From positions 1 through 18,705 of the forward strand of contig JAFQWT010000019.1 of the NCBI GenBank assembly GCA_017407375.1: a stretch of DNA of 18,705 nt, written 5' to 3'. This DNA comes from Clostridia bacterium (GTDB lineage: Bacteria > Bacillota > Clostridia > Oscillospirales > CAG-272). Positions 15,908-18,705 of this stretch are shown here, in pieces; positions within the stretch are counted from its first letter, which is position 1, and every line of letters starts with the position of its first letter. The translations under genes were made by a program, and so were the position numbers. Under the pieces are notes generated by a model. The model had not been told where the DNA came from. It was given only the letters and a program-made list of their open reading frames with translations, and did no database searches.

Positions 15908-15936
15908 TTGCTTTTTTCGGACAGCGGGTGTAGAAT
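15908..15936 (+). promoter_or_regulatory. Sigma-70-type promoter of the transporter gene
   Basis: TTGCTT (15908-15913) and TAGAAT (15931-15936) are 17 bases apart, 29 bases before the transporter ATG. It points away from the acyltransferase promoter, so the 160-base gap is a divergent promoter region. I saw no clear operator palindrome between the two promoters. Confidence 0.65.
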
Positions 15937-15965
15937 GAGGACAAAAGCATCGGGGAGGGTGAGCT

Positions 15966-17204
15966 ATGGGTACGCATTACAGCAAGCGGGGGATCGTGAT
16001 CCTTTGCTCTCTTGTCTATTTTGTCAGCTACTTCTCGCGCAAGGATTTTGCCGCCGTGATGGCCGCCATGCTGGAGGCGGGGGTCTTGGAAAAGGGGGCG
16101 GCGGGCCTTATCGGCACGGCGCTTTTCGTGTTTTACGGCGTGGGGCAGCTGCTTTCGGGCTATCTTGGCGACCGCGTGCGGCCGCGCTACCTCCTGGCGT
16201 TCGGCCTTTTCACCACGGCGCTTTGCAACCTCCTTTTCCCCTTCTTCTCCCTGCCCGCCGTCCGCATTGCCCTCTGGGGGCTGAACGGCCTGGCGCAGGC
16301 CATGCTCTGGCCGCCGATCGTGCGGATCCTGGCCGACCACCTGACAAGCGAGGAGTACGCCTCCGCCAACCTGGTGGTGACGACCGCGGCGCACGTGGCC
16401 ACCATCCTCCTTTATCTGTACGTGCCGCTCTGCCTGCGCGTCTTCTCCTTTGAGGCCGTCTTCCTTTCGGCGGCGGTCCTCGCGGGGGTGGCGCTCCTTG
16501 CGTTCCTTATCGCCATTGGCCGCGTCCTGCCCGAGGAGAGCCACGGGGCGGTGGCGGTCGGCGCCCCTGCCGAGCGGCGGGAGAGCATCCTGCCGCTGGT
16601 CCGTCGCTCGGGGCTTTTGCCCATCTTCGGCGGGATCGTGGCCTGCGGCTTTTTGCGGGACGGCATTGAGTCCTGGCTCCCCACGCTGTATGCCGAGGCC
16701 TTTGACCGCGCCGCCTCGGAGTCGATCCTGGTCTCGGTGGCGCTCCCCGTGTTTTCCATCCTCTCGATCACCCTCGTGCGCTTTTTGCACAAGGGCAAGG
16801 CCTTCCGTAACGAGGCCCGCGGGGCGGCCATCCTCTTTCTTGCGGGCGTTCTGCTCTCCCTCCCCCTCTTTTTCCTGATGGCCGCCGAGGGGACGGTGGC
16901 GCGCGTGCTATCGCTTTTGCTGGCCGCGCTGGTGTGCGCCGCCATGCACGGCGTGAACTTTCTTTTGATCTCCTGTCTGCCGGGGCGCTACGCGGGCACG
17001 GGCTGCGTTTCCACCGTCAGCGGGCTTTCCAACGCCTTTATCTACGTGGGCGCGGCGCTCTCCATGTACGGCATGGCGCTCCTGGCCGAGTGGCTTGGCT
17101 GGCAGGCAACGGTGCTCTCCTGGATCGCTGTGGGTGCCGTGGGCGGGGCGCTCGTTCTGCTGGCCGCCCGCCGCTACGCCGCCTTTATCGGCGGCAAGGC
17201 GTGA
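15966..17204 (+). CDS. Major facilitator transporter, organophosphate:phosphate antiporter (GlpT-like) group
   Basis: This is a 412-residue protein with about 12 membrane segments. Comparison with remembered GlpT features is good: SRKDF (24-28) matches the VRKNF region with the phosphate-binding arginine (here Arg25), GYLGDRVRPR (65-74) is the loop motif after helix 2, MLWPP (113-117) matches GWPP, His143 in TAAHVA aligns with the substrate-site histidine, and GFLRDGIESWLPT (228-240) places Arg231 at the second phosphate-binding arginine. The family swaps sugar- or glycerol-phosphates for inorganic phosphate. The substrate is unknown; the WN pair before the histidine is missing. GGGGAGGGTGAG precedes the ATG. 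It diverges from the acyltransferase gene, hinting at a shared glycerol-phosphate theme. Confidence 0.75.
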   Translation: MGTHYSKRGIVILCSLVYFVSYFSRKDFAAVMAAMLEAGVLEKGAAGLIGTALFVFYGVGQLLSGYLGDRVRPRYLLAFGLFTTALCNLLFPFFSLPAVRIALWGLNGLAQAMLWPPIVRILADHLTSEEYASANLVVTTAAHVATILLYLYVPLCLRVFSFEAVFLSAAVLAGVALLAFLIAIGRVLPEESHGAVAVGAPAERRESILPLVRRSGLLPIFGGIVACGFLRDGIESWLPTLYAEAFDRAASESILVSVALPVFSILSITLVRFLHKGKAFRNEARGAAILFLAGVLLSLPLFFLMAAEGTVARVLSLLLAALVCAAMHGVNFLLISCLPGRYAGTGCVSTVSGLSNAFIYVGAALSMYGMALLAEWLGWQATVLSWIAVGAVGGALVLLAARRYAAFIGGKA

Positions 17205-17220
17205 GGGACACCCCTCACGC
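17199..17220 (+). terminator. Hairpin over the transporter stop codon (possible terminator)
   Basis: GCGTGAGGG / CCCTCACGC form a nine-base perfect stem with a four-base loop, and the TGA stop lies in the left arm. No T run follows, so it is not a standard intrinsic terminator; it may protect the 3' end of the message or pause polymerase. Confidence 0.4.
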
Positions 17221-17281
17221 CCTGCGGCGCGGCGCATACACTTATAAAGGAAAGAAAATACAAGAAATGCAAGAAAGCCCC

Positions 17282-17310
17282 TTGACAAACCGAAAAAGGG
17301 GTGCTATAAT
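17282..17310 (+). promoter_or_regulatory. Consensus sigma-70 promoter of the tRNA-Cys gene
   Basis: TTGACA (17282-17287) and TATAAT (17305-17310) both match consensus fully and are separated by 17 bases. The tRNA begins 20 bases after the -10 box, which suits a short 5' leader removed by RNase P. Confidence 0.92.
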
Positions 17311-17329
17311 ATCATAGACTTAAGAATAC

Positions 17330-17403
17330 GGCGCCATAGCCAAGCGGTAAGGCAAAGGTCTGCAACACCTCTATCCCCGGTTCAATTCCGGGTGGCGCCT
17401 CCA
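17330..17403 (+). tRNA. tRNA-Cys (anticodon GCA)
   Basis: The seven-base acceptor stem GGCGCCA pairs with TGGCGCC (17393-17399), followed by discriminator T and encoded CCA (17401-17403). The anticodon loop is CTGCAAC with GCA, and the T arm is CCCCGGTTCAATTCCGGG with only small departures from canon. The U discriminator is typical of tRNA-Cys. The gene stands alone, with its own consensus promoter and a terminator directly after CCA. Confidence 0.95.
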
Positions 17404-17457
17404 ACGAACGAAGCAACCCAACAGGGTTGCTTTTTTCGTTCGTTGGAGGTGCCACCC
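17390..17457. repeat. 23-base inverted repeat joining the tRNA 3' end to an inverted partial copy
   Basis: The left arm (17390-17412) spans the end of the T stem, the acceptor stem, CCA and nine more bases. The right arm (17435-17457) is its reverse complement with a single difference (G/A within GGTGGC-x-CCTCC). The arms enclose the terminator hairpin. Beyond the right arm, the minus strand also shows a GGTTCA ... CCG trace resembling the T arm, so the right side looks like a degenerate inverted copy of the tRNA 3' part. Confidence 0.85.
17413..17436 (+). terminator. Intrinsic terminator of tRNA-Cys
   Basis: GCAACCC (17413-17419) and GGGTTGC (17424-17430) pair around AACA, followed by six T. 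It starts nine bases after CCA and is nested inside the larger inverted repeat. Confidence 0.85.
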
Positions 17458-17483
17458 TTGCGGAGTGAACCGTTCGATTCTGG

Positions 17484-17690
17484 GTAAGCAAGCCAAAACA
17501 CCACGGTGTGGTGTTTTGGCGCAGCGATACCCCAAGCATAGGGAAAAATGAAGCGAATGACAATGAGCGCGCATTTTGACCATATGCGCGGGGAGGGTAG
17601 CCGCCGACGCAAGGAGTTGAAGGAGCAATCTGCGATTGCGACGCGCAACGACTATGCGGCAGGACAGGGTAGCCGCCAGAAAAAAGAACA
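17484..17690 (+). repeat. Dispersed intergenic repeat, copy D
   Basis: Bases about 17486-17597 follow copies A and B1: the AGCGATACCCCAAGCATAGG segment, then GGGAAAAATGAAGCGAATG, then a segment like ACAATGAGCGCGCATTTTGA. The main hairpin (17492-17520) is a perfect 13-base stem with CACCAC/GTGGTG and a GGT loop, where A and B1 have CGCCAC/GTGGCG and GGC. The second half is related to copy C: a hairpin GCAATC-TGC-GATTGC (17625-17639) stands where C has GGAGC-TAT-GCTCC, followed by the shared CGACTATGCGGCAGGACAGG. A GGGTAGCCGCC motif is repeated at about 17596 and 17668. The borders are approximate. Confidence 0.75.
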
Positions 17691-17718
17691 TCGGCAACGC
17701 AGATGTGCTTTTTTCAAC

Positions 17719-17884
17719 GAAATTCGCCTGCGGCGAGTGAAATTTGGCTTCGCCAAGTGAAATAGCTTCGCTGTGAAATATTTGCTTCGCAAATGTGAGG
17801 GGCGAATTTCATTTCACATCTCACGAAGTGAGATATTTCACAATTTCCGCAGGGGAATTATTTCGCATTCGGCGTCAGCCGAAT
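17719..17884. repeat. Array of short hairpins joined by GTGAAAT-like linkers
   Basis: Seven short palindromes follow each other: 17722-17738 (loop TGC), 17742-17758, 17762-17774 and 17778-17796 (loop TTC in all three), 17816-17836 (loop GAA), 17840-17861 and 17867-17884. The stems differ in sequence and length. On the left the spacers are GAAAT/GTGAAAT; on the right they are ATTTCAC, so the right part is in inverted orientation, as are its loops. A ten-base pair GAAATTCGCC (17719-17728) and GGCGAATTTC (17801-17810) closes the left part into one larger structure. No gene is present. This is not a CRISPR array because unit lengths vary and units are palindromes. Confidence 0.85.
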
Positions 17885-17909
17885 ATTTCACTTCTTTCCC
17901 CCCGGGGTC

Positions 17910-17937
17910 TTGAAAACACCGAAAACTGTGATATAAT
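17910..17937 (+). promoter_or_regulatory. Extended -10 promoter of the HAD hydrolase gene
   Basis: TTGAAA (17910-17915) and TATAAT (17932-17937) are 16 bases apart, and TG one base before the -10 box gives an extended -10 element. The ATG lies 23 bases downstream with AAGGTGG as ribosome binding site. Confidence 0.8.
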
Positions 17938-17960
17938 AAAATCAGTAAGGTGGTGGGGAT

Positions 17961-18605
17961 ATGAAATATAATACCTATTTGTTTGACTTCGACGGCACCT
18001 TGGTCGATTCTATGCCTGCATACGTTGCGGTCATGCTAAGGATATTGGAGGAAAATAATATTAGATATGGTAATGATATCATAAAAATCATTACTCCATT
18101 GGGGTATGTAGGTACCGCTAAGTATTATGTTGAGCAACTTGGACTCGGAATGACGCAAGATGATCTTATTGAAACTATGAATCAATACGCATACAATGAA
18201 TATGCACACAACATTCAGGCAAAAACGAATGTAATCGAAACACTGAAGAAGCTAAAGGAACAGGGCGCAGACCTTTACGTTTTGACGGCAAGCCCTCATT
18301 CTGTTCTTGACGTGTGCCTAAAAAGGCTTGGAATGTTTGACCTTTTCACTGCCATCTGGTCCTGCGAGGATTTTGGTACAACCAAAGCAGAGCCCGAAAT
18401 ATATAAAATGGCTGCCGAAAGGATTGGTAAACCGATTGAAGATATACTGTTTCTTGATGATAATTACAACGCGGATAAAACCGCAGTGAGTGTCAACATG
18501 AAAGTTTGCGGCGTTTATGATATGTCCTCGGAAGTATATACCGAAGAGATAAAACGGATATCAGATCATTATATTTATGATTTTTCTGAATTGCTTGATC
18601 TATAA
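17961..18605 (+). CDS. HAD-superfamily hydrolase (phosphoglycolate phosphatase-like)
   Basis: This is a 214-residue cytoplasmic phosphatase-type enzyme with all four HAD motifs: DFDGTLVDS (9-17; Asp9 nucleophile, Asp11 acid/base), LTASP (108-112; Thr109), Lys142 in GTTKAEPEIY, and FLDDNYNAD (164-172) for metal binding. A helical cap domain occupies about 18-85, as in subfamily I enzymes such as phosphoglycolate phosphatase or beta-phosphoglucomutase. The substrate cannot be told. The gene is complete with its own promoter and ribosome binding site. It is strikingly AT-rich (many ATA, AAT, AAA and TAT codons) against the GC-rich codon use of all neighbours, which suggests recent acquisition from a lower-GC relative. 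It stands next to a repeat-dense region. Confidence 0.88.
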   Translation: MKYNTYLFDFDGTLVDSMPAYVAVMLRILEENNIRYGNDIIKIITPLGYVGTAKYYVEQLGLGMTQDDLIETMNQYAYNEYAHNIQAKTNVIETLKKLKEQGADLYVLTASPHSVLDVCLKRLGMFDLFTAIWSCEDFGTTKAEPEIYKMAAERIGKPIEDILFLDDNYNADKTAVSVNMKVCGVYDMSSEVYTEEIKRISDHYIYDFSELLDL

Positions 18606-18705
18606 ACTATAAAATGAGATATGGAACCATCGGCATTTTCGAGCAACGGAGTAGAAGTGAACCTTTCCCATGCCTTTTAAGGGGAGATATTTGTGATTTT
18701 TCATC
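18606..18705 (+). other. AT-rich tail of the window, possible start of another gene
   Basis: The last 100 bases hold no complete gene. A frame from the ATG at 18614 stays open for 30 codons to the window edge but lacks a ribosome binding site. An AAGGGGAGAT site at 18679-18688 precedes a possible GTG at 18693. Either could be the start of a gene that continues outside the window; neither is supported well enough to call. Confidence 0.25.

Noticed and set aside
17330..17403. tRNA-Cys as attachment site of the phage cluster
   Set aside because: The cluster ends at 14550, two host genes lie between, no integrase is visible and I found no copy of the tRNA end at the left border within the window.
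17312..17563. Minus-strand frame covering the tRNA-Cys gene
   Set aside because: It is the reverse of a tRNA gene, its terminator palindrome and a repeat; such antisense frames are well-known annotation artefacts.
17719..17884. CRISPR array
   Set aside because: Units vary in length, are themselves palindromic and lack a constant repeat with unique spacers.

Overview
The window looks like chromosome from a GC-rich Clostridia-type bacterium, probably a gut Firmicute. Grounds are the strong AGGAGG-type ribosome binding sites, consensus TTGACA/TATAAT promoters, a tRNA gene with an encoded CCA end, GC-rich coding DNA in almost every gene, and phage proteins of the kind seen in Clostridia prophages. 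The genus cannot be named from the sequence.

Positions 245-14550 hold one co-directional, tightly packed set of virion genes in the order expected for a short-tailed (podovirus-like) phage: probable small terminase, large terminase, portal, an unknown helical protein, a 600-bp repeat island, a 42-codon microgene, an acidic scaffold-like protein, major capsid protein, a probable head-completion adaptor, an 888-residue nozzle/tail-hub-like protein, a tail-fibre-like protein, two small accessory genes and three membrane proteins. No tape measure, tail tube, endolysin, integrase, repressor or replication gene is visible. The set stops at a bidirectional terminator shared with a convergent host gene. 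Its left side may continue beyond base 1.

Positions 14586-17204 hold two divergent host genes: a PlsC-type acyltransferase with a C-terminal zinc ribbon (minus strand), and an organophosphate:phosphate antiporter-type transporter of the GlpT group (plus strand). Each has its own recognisable promoter. A tRNA-Cys(GCA) gene with a perfect consensus promoter follows at 17330. Its 3' end forms one arm of a large palindrome that contains its terminator. After a repeat-rich stretch comes an AT-rich HAD-family hydrolase (17961-18605) whose composition differs sharply from every other gene here.

The most unusual material is in the non-coding DNA and in two phage proteins. A dispersed repeat family (1-212, 4318-4773, 17484-17690) carries three-base-loop hairpins whose stems differ between copies yet stay self-complementary. 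A separate stretch (17719-17884) is a string of short hairpins, mostly with three-base loops, joined by GTGAAAT-like linkers. Two near-identical repeat copies in direct orientation bracket the terminase-portal block. The nozzle-like protein has a BspA/LRR_5-like leucine-rich repeat domain inserted in its N-terminal third, and the portal carries a zinc-ribbon-like insertion.
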